The notes beneath the pieces were generated by a model. It was not told where the DNA came from. It searched no databases and was given only the letters and a program-made list of their open reading frames with translations. This document shows, piece by piece, positions 1 through 11,500 of a DNA stretch of 25,673 nucleotides. Source of the stretch: Spirogloea muscicola (taxonomy: Eukaryota; Streptophyta; Zygnematophyceae; Spirogloeales; Spirogloeaceae). Where the stretch lies: assembly GCA_009602725.1 (NCBI GenBank), contig WELB01000182.1, positions 87,970-113,642 on the forward strand. The letters are read 5' to 3'. The position numbers and the translations under genes were made by a program. How positions within the stretch are numbered: position 1 is the first letter of the stretch; every line of letters begins with the position of its first letter.

Positions 1-215
1 GCTGCCTCTGGCTCTGGCCAGGGGACCCACTTCCAGGAGCCCAGCATCTCTGATCTGCGGCTGCTTAGCAGGGGTTACTGAGTGTCTCGTAGCAGCTTTG
101 TTTCTGTTACTTAGCGCTTCCCCTGGCCCCCTTCTCGTACTCTGTTCATTCTTTTTCGGGCTGGTTATTCCAGCCCCTATTCTCAATGGGCGAGCACTTT
201 CTTCTAATCTGGCCG
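1..215 (+). repeat. Dispersed repeat copy P1: modules A (LTRGY end) and B (GWLFQP hairpin)
   Basis: Bases 1-81 read in frame as a peptide ending SDLRLLSRGY and a TGA stop. The window edge cuts off its start. Bases 144-203 read VHSFSGWLFQPLFSMGEHFL in module B. Bases 158-176 form a perfect hairpin, GGGCTGG / CCAGCCC with a 5-base loop. The block matches 22086-22305 almost base for base apart from short indels, so it is the same element about 22 kb away in the same orientation. The stop-to-B spacing of about 60 bases is kept in three other copies. Confidence 0.85.
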
Positions 216-751
216 CGCTTCCCTTCCAGCAGAAGGGCAATGGTGAAAGAAAGTGAACAAAACTCAACGGGGTCCGGAAAAGAAGAAGAAAAGGGGCCTA
301 AGCACACAGCGACTCAAGCGGCCACTGGGTGCTCAAGACTGCACAGCTTTGGCTTCATGCAAGAAACGATAACCAGGTCGATGGGGCTGAGCTCATGCCA
401 AGCTCACGCAGTGGCAGTCAGCGCTGCTCCGGCGACCACGGTACCACGTTGACTTTCGTGCACCATCGAAAGTCAGCCCCTCTTTGGTATTCAGGACTTG
501 AGAGTTATTGCCACACCCACAGAAGCATTCCGTTTGCTACACCCGCAGAAGCATTCCGTAATGGTAAAAGCTACCGATTAAAAGGCCACAATACAGAGGA
601 TTGGAAGAAGGTTAGCAATGGATAGCATTTGACAAGAAAATTGAGAGCACAAAGCGACCACAGTAGGAGAGGCACAAGTCCGTGCAAGTACATCAATTTC
701 ACAACAAGAAGTTAGGGTTAGGTCGCCCGGCGCCGGGCCCGCGCGCGCGCC
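216..751. other. Intergenic stretch upstream of the TMEM205-like gene
   Basis: I see no convincing gene. The stretch holds a hairpin at 450-475 (9-bp stem TGACTTTCG / CGAAAGTCA, 8-base loop). It also holds a direct repeat of a 21-base unit at 513-533 and 539-559 with one mismatch. A telomere-like TTAGGGTTAGG at 713-723 lies about 30 bases before the next start codon. An alternating GCGCGCGC run leads into that ATG. Confidence 0.6.
713..723 (+). promoter_or_regulatory. Telo-box-like TTAGGGTTAGG before the TMEM205-like gene
   Basis: The sequence TTAGGGTTAGG lies just upstream of the ATG at 752. Telo-boxes (AAACCCTA or its complement) are known promoter or 5'-UTR elements in plants. A regulatory role here is inferred from position only. 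Confidence 0.35.
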
Positions 752-1938
752 ATGGCGCGGGTCGGCTCCACGCTGGCGGCCGCAGCGCTGGCCGCCGCCG
801 CCGCCGTGCTCTCCACCGACAGCCTGCTCGCCCGGGTGCTCGACCACGCTCGCGCTTTCACCGGCGAGGCCCCCGTCACCGTAAGCCCCGCCTTTCGCCT
901 GTTATGCGCCATTGCCAGCTTAGGACTCAGGGTTTCGGGGTTTTGAGGTAGGATACAGGACTAGGTTTAGGATTTAGGGGTTCAAGGTTTCAGGGATTCA
1001 GGCTTAAGGATTTAGGCTTTACCGCCGCCGCAGCCTGACCGCCGCCGATTTCGCGCCCCGCGCGCCGCTGCGGTGCGCTGCCCGACAGGTTGTCACCTTC
1101 CAGGAGCACCGAGGCCTGGCGCTGCTGCGGCTGCTGCACCTCGTCGCCTTTGCCACGGCTCTCGGGACGGCCTACTGGGTGACTTTCGTCGGCGGCATCA
1201 TCATGTTCCGGTGAGGCTGTTGGCCGAAACGCCGCCGGCTGCAGATCTTGCGTGAAACACGGGACCTTCCAGCCTTACTCTTAATCGTGACCTGTCGACC
1301 TAAGCTCAACTTGTTTACTGCTACCTTTACTAGATATCTACTGCTATTCTAACCCTGCCCTTTCTTTACCCCACGCTGGACCACTGCTGCGACCGCAGGA
1401 ACCTGCCTCGGCATCAGTTTGGGACACTGCAGAGCAAGCTCTTTCCAGCCTACTTTGCCACACAGGCCGTGTGCGCCTGTGCTTGCATCGCCGTCTTCGC
1501 AGCACTCCACCCCGTGCGCGATTCGCAAGAGGCGCTACAGCTCGCTGCTCTGGGCGTCGTTGCGGTGTGCTCGCTTTTGAATATTGCCGTGTTTGGGCCA
1601 GTGACCAGAAAGGTCAGTAATCACCTCTGCATGCAACTAGCACCCTTGGCTGATAGCAAGGTATAACCTGCATGCGCATGGCTCACTCAAACCAGGTGAA
1701 ATGGACTGTGGTATTCACGCAGATTACTCAGGAGCGGCACAAGGTGGAGCGTGAGGCTGGTATTGGCCAGGAGGCTGGGCTTTCTAAGAATCGCGAAGTT
1801 GCCAAGACAAACCCACAGCTTGCAGCACTTAATAGGAAGTTTGGCACATGGCACGGACTCTCGTCCATAGTGAACATGATCTCGTTTTGTGCTCTGTGCG
1901 TCCACCTATGGTACCTGGCCTGCCGCCTCCTCGTCTGA
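752..1938 (+). CDS. TMEM205-like (DUF4149) four-pass membrane protein, 4 exons
   Basis: Exons 752-880, 1089-1210, 1399-1612 and 1696-1938 join in phase to about 235 residues. The start ATG at 752 has a strong GCC-ATGG context. Residues 1-25 are Ala-rich and signal-peptide-like. Family hallmarks follow: LRLLHLVAFAT then WVTFVGG in TM1 (about 58-83), NLPRHQFG and QSKLFPAYF at the exon 2/3 join, TM2 and TM3 in exon 3, then LNRKFGTWHG and TM4 near the C-terminus. This matches animal TMEM205 and the plant proteins that carry the same domain. The family's biochemical role is poorly defined; human TMEM205 is linked to cisplatin resistance. The first intron is the weak point: the strong AG at 1032-1033 breaks frame, so I chose the AG at 1087-1088, which keeps phase 0 and a plausible protein. 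The gene converges on the BRCT/PHD gene. Confidence 0.85.
925..1020 (+). repeat. Degenerate telomere-like heptads in intron 1
   Basis: Intron 1 of the TMEM205-like gene contains a run of imperfect 7-8-base units such as TTTAGGA, TTTAGGGG, TTTCAGGG and TTTAGGC. They resemble decayed TTTAGGG telomere repeats. The G-rich strand is the coding strand. Confidence 0.55.
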
Positions 1939-2066
1939 GAACCACCCACTGGCCACCACTTGTACAGCTTGTCCTCAAGGGCTCACATAGATTGCTTGAT
2001 TGAGCCCATTTTGTATGCACATAGTGAGATCTATGAGAGCAATCAGGAGCAAGTTTTGAGCATGCC

Positions 2067-2071
2067 TGTAA
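2067..2071 (+). terminator. Candidate TGTAA poly(A) signal, TMEM205-like gene
   Basis: TGTAA lies about 130 bases after the TGA at 1936-1938. TGTAA is the usual green-algal polyadenylation signal. It sits immediately before the convergent gene's stop codon, so the two 3' ends would nearly touch or overlap. Confidence 0.35.
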
Positions 2072-2080
2072 GTGCGGAAA

Positions 2081-5000
2081 TCAAGAAGCCTTTGTGCTAC
2101 ATGAAGAGCAGAACCAGTCCTCCTGGGGGACTGCATTGAGTGGCGGCATTAGGCAGTGGATGTGCACAGCCAGGCTGCAGCCACGCCCGCGATCATCCCC
2201 GCAGAGGATCATGATGTCCTCATCGTCTGTTCGGTGGCACTTAGTGCAGGCAATTGAGTCCACTTCCGCCCGGTTCTTGTCATCGCACGTGCCAGGCTCA
2301 CTGTGTCCATGTCCTGCCTGTGTTGCAGCTGTAGCTGCTTTAGCTCTCCTTGAAGAAGAAGCTCTTGCCGACTTGCTCCTGCCCTTGCCTTGTTTCATAG
2401 TTGCTTGTGGCAGTCCGACCACCTCAGGCTTTGACGCTTGTTCGCTGCCTGCAACATCCACCTGTTGCTTGCTGCTACGAGCTGCAGGTCTTGCATCCGC
2501 TTTGATAATCTCTGCCACCCTTGTTCCAACCTTTGCGAGTGCCTTCTCTACGGCTGGCCTTGACTCAAAGAGGATGAGTCTGCACAAACATGTATTTCAG
2601 ATTGCTTTAAATGCCTGTGAATGTCAAAGCAAACATTGTCCCCAAAGACAAGTATGCCCCCATATTGCTTCGCTATGTAAAGAGCAGACACTGGTGCTTG
2701 TATGTGGACAATGTACAGCTATGGTGCCTTATTATAAGTGTGATAGCAGAATATGCATTGCTTGTCAGCTTGGCCTTGAGGGCAATTTTCAGAGGGCAAG
2801 AAGCCCTCATACCTCACGGGGATTTTGCCACCCTTGGCAATGAGCTCCACAAGGAAGTCAGGTGCGACACAGCCCACACCAGCATCCAGCAGCCTTATGA
2901 CCCACGGGTCTTCTCGACTGATGGCAGGGCCGATGATGGCGAGGTCGAGGCCACCTGCAATGGCCCGTGCAAACGGTGGGCCAGTGCCTACCATCACGCC
3001 ATTGCCTGCTGTGATGCCCCTGACCAGGATACCCTACACACCACGTCAGCAATGAGGCTGTCAAAACACTTCTCAGTAGGCAAATGAAGTTGTTCTGCAA
3101 AGCTTCAAAGAAACCTGGCAAGAAGAGCTGTACATACTCATCAACCCGTAATCAGCGCATGCTAGCGCAGACAAGGAGTCTGTAAGCACTAGGTGTAATA
3201 TCAGTGAACAATATACAAGTAAGCAAGCTTGACAGTGTGACCATGTTCTAAGTGTGCCAAATACACCATGCCCGTCAACTCTGAAGTGCTCTCTCCTGGG
3301 CACTGTGCGCTCTGCTTATGCATTGGTCTTTCAGTTACAGATATGCTTGTTGATGCACAGTATTCAATGTGATCTGGATCACCAGGTGACTTGACTGTGA
3401 GCTGCTTACAGTGGGTGGCGAGACAAGGTCCCCATGAATGACAGCTTTCAGATCTTGAAATGCTGCACAGCTTGAGATCTGGCGCTGTTCTCTCCAGCAC
3501 CGTGCAGCAGCCAACTGTATAGACCCATCCTCGTTAGCACCATCGCCAAACCATTCATGATCCAACTCGGCAACGAAGTTATTAGCTGCTAGGCTTGCGT
3601 CAAGGTATGATGGCTTCAGCAGCCACCTACACTCGCATCAGCAATAAGCTTTAGCAACAGTACTGATGGTCAACAACACAAAGTAAAACATGTCAAGATC
3701 ATCAGTTCACATACTCATACCTTTGTCTTCCTTAGGCTTCTGACAGTGCATTACTCTCAAGTATGTGCAGCATGTGTTCCTTTGACCAAGCATCAGACAT
3801 AGTGGGGTGCAGGGAAGGGTAGCGACAGGGCCGGCAGGAAGCTGCATAGCAAGCAGAGGCATTATCAAGTGTACATAAAGAAACAGCTACGCTACACAGG
3901 TGGCCAATACCTGCCTGCAGCTGCACCAGCGAAGAACTTCTCAGTGCGTCGCAGGGGCTCCGGCAGGATGACATGCGTTGTTCTCTCATCCCACTGCTGC
4001 TGATCACGACACAGCTTCCCTCCTAGCTTCTTGATAATACCCTCATACCTGCTCTTGATTACTGACCTGCCTCCAAGTGCAAACCAGCGAATACACTGCT
4101 GCGTTGAACAGGTTAATCTGTCTAGCAGAGTCTTATCCGGACCTACAGTGTCTGAACTACAGAAATTGTCCTCTGCAGATGTAGACACAATATCAAGTCC
4201 CTGCCTTGATTCCGCACTACTCCTGCTAGTCAGATTGTCCTTCTTTGTTGGCTGACCACAATCGGGCCTGGCTTTCCGAGTTGCTATATCGCAAAAATGC
4301 AAATGACTGCTGATACTCAGCTTAGCAGTGACTCTGTTGTCTGCTTCGTCAGATTGCTCCGAAACAGTACTACTATCAATATCAGCCTTATCAATGGAAG
4401 CTTGATGAGCACCAAATTCACTGTAACTGACTACCAAAGTTTCTCCGGGGAGCTGAGGCCTTCTGCGCTTCAAACTGGGGTGACGACTACGCGACAGTGG
4501 AGAAATCACAGGAAGACCCTTATTAACCCCGTCTTGAGGAGCACATACAAAGGCTGGGTCCTCTGCAAAGAGCTTGTGAATTGATGTGTCACCTGCTCTG
4601 CCTTCGGTGTCCTGGTCGGCGTCTTGGCTAGAACTGCGACTCTGGCAGCGCTTCCTTCCCAGGTTGACGCCAACATTGCATCCTTTCCTTTCTAGAGGCT
4701 CACGTAAGACCTCATCCTCACGGTTGGCCTCCTGCCCCGGCAACTTGCCCTCAGAAGAATGGTACAATTGAGGCTGGATAGGTGAGCCAACAACCTCTTC
4801 TTTGCTGCTTCCCACATCAGGCATGTGCAGCACTGATTGGACTCCTGTCAGGCTGTCACCTGCTTGCCGAGATGAAGGTGTATCTTTGCCGTCCTTGGAG
4901 CACCACAAAGCGGCTCCATCACCTTCAGACCTGCTGCCAAGATTCTTGCTAGCTAGACCAAAGCCAATATCCCTGCTGTTGACGCCGGCCTTGAGGGCCC

Positions 5001-7743
5001 TCTCGGTCTCGCTTGCATCGCGGGTGTACACGAGCCACTCGTCGTCACGATTCACTTGCCTCCACCTCCCTGACCGCGCCGCTGACTTTGAGGGGGCAGG
5101 TATGCCAACTTGCTTTGCAGACTCCTGAGCACAACCTGCCTCGGATCCCTGCTGTTGCCTATTGACCTGGTCAACACCTCTCCCTCTTTCTTGCTCAGCC
5201 TTCTCATCAGGCAACTGACTGGTGAGTCTCTGGATATTCTGAAGTTGACCATCTTGCTTGTCATTGACAACACTGCCTGTGGCTTCATCGTGAGTAACCT
5301 GCCTAGCACCGAGCAAATCACTGTCATTCCGCCTGTCACCACTTAAGGCTTCCTGGTGGCTAGGAGCCTGTTTGAAGGCAGAAGCTTGGCACGTACTTGT
5401 GGACTGCTTTGCTGCTGTGGAGCTAGGTGTTGAAATCAGCGGGTTACAGGGCCTCGTCGACAGGTCTGCATCCACGTGCTTCTCACGCACAGAAACAGAG
5501 GGCACTGACTCGACTTCGCACTGCTCAAATGTCACTGCTTCGTCAGGGTCGTCTTCTGGCTGAGTGAGAGCGTCCAAGTCCACGTCAGCTGCTGCTCCTG
5601 CAGCTGTTCTTATAATCTCCACAGCCATCCCAACAGCAGCTTCACGATTGTTCATGTCCTTTGCAGCATCTGCATCTTCGCGATCAAGAGGCATCCTGTC
5701 TGAGCCTACAGCGACCAGCTGTACTGCCTCTGCCTCGCTCTTGAGGACATCATCACCACTGCAGCAGGAGAAGAGCAGACTGGGTTACTGCAAATAGGAG
5801 CTCTAAACTTGTCATGGTCTTACCTACACTCATTTGCATCATTGACAGTGGGTTGAGCAATCTGGAAATGGGCCCATACCTTGCACAGTATTTATCAGGC
5901 GGGAGCACTTCCCAGAAGCGCAAGCTGCTTGCAGATTGCAACAATTTGTCATGTTCCGATTGTAGTGTGTTAGCATGCAGGCAAATATTTTCGTCCAGGC
6001 CAAAGCTATTGAAAATCTACACCATTGATGCTGTACTTGTAAGAGCTGAGCATGGCAGAATACTGTCACAGAGCTTGGGAAGTGATTGCTAGTGAATAAG
6101 CTGCTCACCAGTCTTCAAGCCAGAGATGGTTAATAATGACAATTCGACCGGTCTTCACCGCCAGATTGTACTTCTCACCTGAGATTTCGCAGCGCCAAAT
6201 CTGTTAGACGATATTAATGCATTACAAATAATAGCAGCCATCCCAACTAGCACCAAGTCGTTTGCTAGCACGACAAAGTGTTGAGGACTTCTAATGCATC
6301 TGTTCCCAGAATTCCAAGCCTGAAATTGAAGTTCCTGAAGCAGGGGCAGGTAGCAAAAGTGCGGCAGAGACCTTCAAATCTGCAGCAGATCAGGTGAGAA
6401 ACACGATTGGCATGAAGTTGCTTGGAGAATGTTGCTCCCATCATCTCTGCCAGGAGCTACACAAAGGAAGAGCATGCGAATATGAATAGAAGTTGCAAAA
6501 TGTGCAGCATCACATTGACCTTCAGCAATTTTCAATCGGAGGCCCGATTAAAAGCCCAACGAGTAAGAGCTAGAGTCACTTGAGCAACAATTGTCGTCAA
6601 CTCGTCTGCATGCTTAATGTGAACAGAGGAGGTCCAAGGAAACAAGAGAATGAGAGTGAAAGAGACCATGATGTCACGGCGGAGCTTGCCCTGATATCCA
6701 GTGAGGGAAATAACAAGCTCGGATGCGGAAGGAATGCCTTTGACGTCCTTCACAGGCTGGTACAAAATCTGCACCTCCAGCAGCAAGCCTTGCGCACATA
6801 CTTAGCAGGCCTTCTAACCACTGTCACTAAGAACAGTGTTGCTGCAACTTTGCATCTACTCTAAGGCACGTACTTGGAGTAATGCAGGTTACCTCAATTG
6901 TACTCTGTGCGATGCAAATGGCTTTGTGGTGCTCACCTTTCCAGGAGCAATTGCCATCTTGGCGGTCAAGCAGTCCTCTACCCATCGGTTGGTCACCAGC
7001 ACCTTCCCATCCTTCTTGGCTGCCATGCAGATAGGATCACCCTACGCAGACCAAGAGATGCCAGCTTGTCATCACGGAAGGGCTTTGGATATGCAATCAT
7101 CTATGGACATGGCTTGTAGAATCAGTGTGCTACTTGTTCCTACTCGCACTGTTGTGAGCACAGGATGTGTCACACAAAGTCTTCTAATTGTATGCAGGCT
7201 GAAGGAATCCTACCAGAGCAAGGTTGCAAACGATCACGTGAGAGCACGACGTATCATATCTGCTCAGCACGTTGCCATCATGCTCCCTGATCGTTGCAGC
7301 CACCTGGATGCACTTATGCGATGAGTTGCGCCTGGCACTAGAATAGGAGCCTATACAGTGCTTCACATTTGTCAATGACCACGCCCTCCTTGACTCGATT
7401 CATAGGCTCAACACGATAGTCGGTCATAACAGGCTCGACAAATGACCTTGCAAATGTCTACTTCTAAAACATCACAAGCTGAAGGTGTTCTACTGCACCA
7501 ATCGACACTGCAGTGGGCAAGGCTCGTCGCTCGGGACGCCGCGGGTGCAGCTCGGCGCAATGGTGAGGATGAAGAAGCCGGACGCTGGGAGCCAAGCATC
7601 GAGGAGAGGCTGGCTGGGCGGCCCTGCAGCACCTGGCGCTCCGTCAGCTCGGTGAAGCCCGCCAGCACGGCCGTGACGCCGCCGAAGATGCCACCGCCGT
7701 CGGCGGCGACGGCGGCGGCGGCGGGCGCTGCCTGAGCAGCCAT
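2081..7743 (-). CDS. BRCT-repeat and PHD-finger nuclear protein (plant At4g02110-like), 11 exons
   Basis: Minus-strand exons 7743-7633, 7303-7214, 7041-6937, 6774-6667, 6456-6372, 6178-6109, 5924-5880, 5758-3911, 3626-3410, 3033-2813 and 2579-2081 join in phase to about 1132 residues. BRCT1 (about 19-100) runs from IFGGVTAVLAGF to VTNRWVEDCL. BRCT2 (about 110-205) has LVISLTGYQG, SHLICCRFEG, KYNLAVK and NHLWLEDCLRFWEVLPP. The 1.85-kb exon 8 is mostly acidic, Ser/Gln-rich and probably disordered, ending in BRCT3 (THVILPE, TEKFFAGAAAGRW). BRCT4 (AFQDLKAVIHGD) spans the exon 9/10 join. A C4HC3 PHD finger closes the protein (ACTKC, ILC, GC, HIHC, FCSSC). The order matches the plant BRCT protein represented by At4g02110. 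BRCT pairs usually read phosphoproteins in DNA-damage signalling and PHD fingers usually read histone H3, so a chromatin or repair role is inferred. Exon 1 is GC-rich and poly-Ala. Exon 4 could instead start at 6768. Confidence 0.9.
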
Positions 7744-8575
7744 CGGGCGGAACGGCGGCGGCGGAGAGTGGCCGCTGGCTGAGGCCGTCGGCGCTGAGGA
7801 CAGCGGCGGCGACTGCCATGGCGCATGGGTGTAAGCAACCCCCACCGTCTTGCCTCGGGGGATCGACACTGGCGCAAATCGTTAGTGGTGGAGCCATGTC
7901 GGGAGGTCCAGCGTCTCGTCAAGGTGTCCCCAACAATTGGCAGATAGGGGAGCTGGGGCGAGGCGGGGACAGAGACGCCGCAAAAAATCATCAGCGAGCG
8001 GTGAAGGACTATTGCATGACATTTTGCCCCGCTTGAGGCTGTCCAACTTCTGCAAACCGGCTGAGCAAACGTCTTGTCAATCAACTCCCGAAGTGTAGCC
8101 CCCGGGGGTCATTCGACCTTCCCGCCCGAACGATTACGATTTTAGAGAACGAGTAAATTTCCTCCGAAACCGCCGCCGCCGCCGCCGCCGCCGCCGTCGC
8201 CGCCGCCGCCGCTGTCGCCGCCGCCGCCGCCGCCGTAGCTATCGCAGCGTCCGCAGGTGATTTAGCGGCAAGAGCGCGGCTTACTTCAAGGCGCGTCCCG
8301 CGAGGCTGGCATGAACCGGGGCTCCGGACAGACGCTTGGCTGTGGAGGCCAGTCGTGCTGCTGCCAGACCTCGTTACTGAGTAGGTGTGGCTCACAGAGG
8401 TGGTGGCGCGCATGATGGGGACAAAGTTTACACGAGGCGCAGTGCAAGCTCTTTATAGTGGAGTCTCTTATTGGCGGCTATAGCAAGCTCAAGCCAGTCT
8501 CTCCAACTGCCCTGAAATGCGACATGAAATTTCAGCAGAGTGTAGCATAGCTTGCCAGAGGCAGTCCTCTTTACC
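7744..8575. promoter_or_regulatory. Shared divergent promoter region between BRCT/PHD gene and GCP2
   Basis: The two start codons lie 832 bases apart and point away from each other, so both promoters must fit here. The left part is GC-rich 5' leader of the BRCT/PHD gene. A long GCC run lies at 8170-8236. A TTTATAG at about 8454, some 120 bases before the GCP2 ATG, is a possible TATA-like site. I see no third gene. Confidence 0.6.
8170..8236. repeat. (CCG)n trinucleotide microsatellite in the divergent promoter
   Basis: There are about 22 near-perfect CCG/GCC triplets, broken only by two GTC units and one CTG. The repeat lies between two divergent genes and outside both coding models. Length variation between strains would be expected. 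Confidence 0.9.
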
Positions 8576-11500
8576 ATGGTGATGGCGGCTGACTTCAGCT
8601 CAAAAGATGGAGACACAGCAGGAGTGCAGAAGGGCGGTAATAAGCACGCCGAGGATGCGGTACGTTCTCCAGTGACTCCAACTAGTGTGCTACTGCTGTC
8701 TCTTGTATGAGCATGTCCTGGGGCATATCTTCAGGGAAGAAATGTAAGGAATGTCACTAGTCCTTGTGAGCCATACTACTTGCTTCTGCAGGTGACAGTC
8801 ATCCTGAGAGTACCAACTAATTGTCCTGAGTGTAGCCAAGCACTAGCTGTCAACCATGCTGGCCTTGGTGCAGTCCTTATTTTAGTACTAGCCAAGATCG
8901 TTAAAGATGCATCGGAAGTAGATTACAGCTCTCATCACTGTGACGTCTCACATTAATGATGGCAATCACAATTTGAATCTGTAGTTGAGGTCCACAGGAC
9001 GGCAGGTTTGTCAAGTGTATGCCAACCTGATAGGGCAGAGCATGATGACGATAGAAGCTGATATATCTGGCAGTATTGCAGTTATGCATTATGGAGGAGA
9101 TTCTTGCTGCTATGATCAATATCAGGGGGAAATACTTCGCAGAGACTAACAATATTCTGGTATTTGACCCAGACAGCTCCTTTGAAATGTCTGTCCAGGT
9201 ATGCCATGGGCTCAGACTATAAGCATCATCTGCTGCAGCTTATCTTGTCCACACAAGCCTGACGATGTTTCCCAAGTCATATCCCAGTATACTAGCTGCT
9301 CATGTGCATGATCTGACGACTGAGGGATCTGCGATACACTGCTGCATTTGCTCCAGTGGTTGATGTTGCTGGTGGTTGCAATATCAGGAGGTGGTGAGGC
9401 GAGTGATGCCCTTGTGTCAAAATCACAAAGCAATTGTTGAATTTGTAAAAGCTCGACTTGGCTTTGAATACGGCCTTGTAAGCCGTGCTCTGGCTTCTGC
9501 ACTTGACAGATTCTTGAAGGTTATCTGTCACCTTGAACCACTGAAGTAGATGTCATTATCTCCTCATTGCTGTTGATTTATCTGTTTCTTGAGTACAACA
9601 TGCCTTTGCTGGCATATGACTGTCGATTTCAACCTTGACATGTCTGTGAAGTGATGAAAGTAGGGCAGCTTATTGCATTCGTAAGCAAGGCCTATAAACT
9701 TTAGGCTTGGTCCTTGCTGGATCTGAGATGTGTGATCACGCTGTCTTCTCTTTGCTGTTCATTTGCAGGACTTCAATGTCACAGTAGCCCAGTTGGAGCA
9801 CCAACTTAAGATTGGAAAGCTCTCGCTGCAAAGGTTGTGGCTGTATTGTCAGGTGAATATGTGGCAGGCACCTATGAGACCAGCGTAACTGATGCTTGTT
9901 CTTTGCTTTGAGCGACTTTGCCTTAGACCAGCAAAGCTATTTCGAGGCTTATGTATGCATCTGACATGCACTTGAATGTCATCATTCACATGCCACCTGC
10001 AAACGATGCTACTTTCCATTGAGTCATTCCTATCCTGCACCAGCCCGTCATTCAGCCAATGAGACTCCTAGCCGAGCTTGTCACAACCATCAACAAAGAG
10101 TCACTCTTTGGTGCAGCAATTTTGAACCTCCTTCAGCACCAGGCATGGGCTTCCAATCCTTACTTGAAGTGCAGCGGTCAATGGAGTCAGCCTCCTCAGT
10201 GCTTCCTTAAATCCATTCTGAAAGAGAAGCTTGCTAGGAGTAAGGCATTCAGCCGTCATTGCTTGGTCAACTCTTCATGCCAGATGAGCTGCTATGTCAC
10301 CACTATGTCATAGTCTGTGAGCTCAAGCTGGGTCAAGCTGATGCAGTCATTCAGGCATATCAAAGGCAGTGGGTCTGCCAAACTGCTTGTTTGTGGAGTT
10401 ACTAGAGGCCTCCCTGGAAGGGTAGCTCAATTCAGATGTTTTGTGCAAAGACTTATTATTCCTCGCTCTGACTGCTACTGCCACCCAGGTGATGCTCTTA
10501 GGGGGGGACGCAAGTGCAAGGGTTTTGCTACAAGGCTTGCTTTTTGCATCAAGTATGCCTTACTTCCATTCATTGCGGAGGTAAATTGTGGTATCTTTTG
10601 CTCCCCAACACCAATTCCATCATGGGCTTGTAATGCTCAGAGAGCTCTACCTGCTCAAATTCGTTAGCAGTGCTGATCAGGAATCGCTCAGTGCTCAGAC
10701 ATAGATCTCAAATTCGTCATAAGCACGCGCAAGGACATGTAATTGAAAAAACCAAGGGGTTGACCATTGGAGCTAGGTTAGCAGGATTTTTACACTGTCG
10801 AAGTACATGAGCATGTTCAAGCATTGCGCATGCTGTTTTTGTGGCAGGTGGGTATGTGAGGGTGTGATTGATGACCCTGAAGGAGAATTTCTCATTGAAG
10901 AGGACCCCACTATTGGAAAGGTAAAGGTGTGAGCAGAGACTGGATCTGGTGATCAATGTGAAGCTGATTTGTTCCCTGCTAAGGACTCTAAAGTATTCAT
11001 ATGCCTTGATGTAAGGTTAGCATCTGTCATCATCTTCTTGAATTTGGTCTGCTTTACACATGCTTCAACGTATCTAAGAGTGTCTCGCCTTTCTTCTGAG
11101 ATGTACTAGGACAATCCAGAAGAGGAGACTTCTGCACAGTATTGGCGAGGACGTTATAAGCTAACGGCAGAGGTGCCCGTATTTCTCGCGTCCTCTGCTG
11201 AGCTTATCCTTACAACTGGAAAGTACCTGAACGCCCTCCAAGAATGTGGAGAGCCTGTGAAGGTACCTAACCATAGCCTGTTCTGCCGCATCTCACTGGG
11301 AGGCGGAGCAGAGGTTTGCCATGCCTAGATACTTATGCTGGCGCAATGCTCATAATTGCATACGACGTACTTGCAGACCAATAATAGCCACAACTTTTGC
11401 AATGTCTTAGGTTCCCTCGTCAGAGGGCTTGGTGATGGGACGCAGCGACTGGGAAAGAGTCTACTTAGAACAACTGCATGTAGCACATGCAACGGCTAGC

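Noticed and set aside
144-203. Histone-type 3' stem-loop
   Set aside because: The stem GGGCTGG/CCAGCCC and its loop do not fit the conserved histone stem-loop, and no histone gene lies nearby.
1009-1088. Use of the strong acceptor at 1032-1033 for TMEM205-like exon 2
   Set aside because: It would need a two-base phase from exon 1, but the good GTAAGC donor at 881 leaves phase 0. The acceptor at 1087-1088 restores the frame.
3034-3409. An extra exon of the BRCT/PHD gene containing MVYLAHLEHG
   Set aside because: Exons 9 and 10 already join in phase and give a continuous BRCT4 match (VIHGDLVSPPT to GILVRGITAGNG), so nothing is missing.
8792-8955. Open stretch [14 protein letters not shown] as a GCP2 exon or a separate gene
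   Set aside because: It has no family similarity I can recognise and ends in a stop in its frame. The GCP2 model is in phase without it. I kept it only as a caveat for the short N-terminus.
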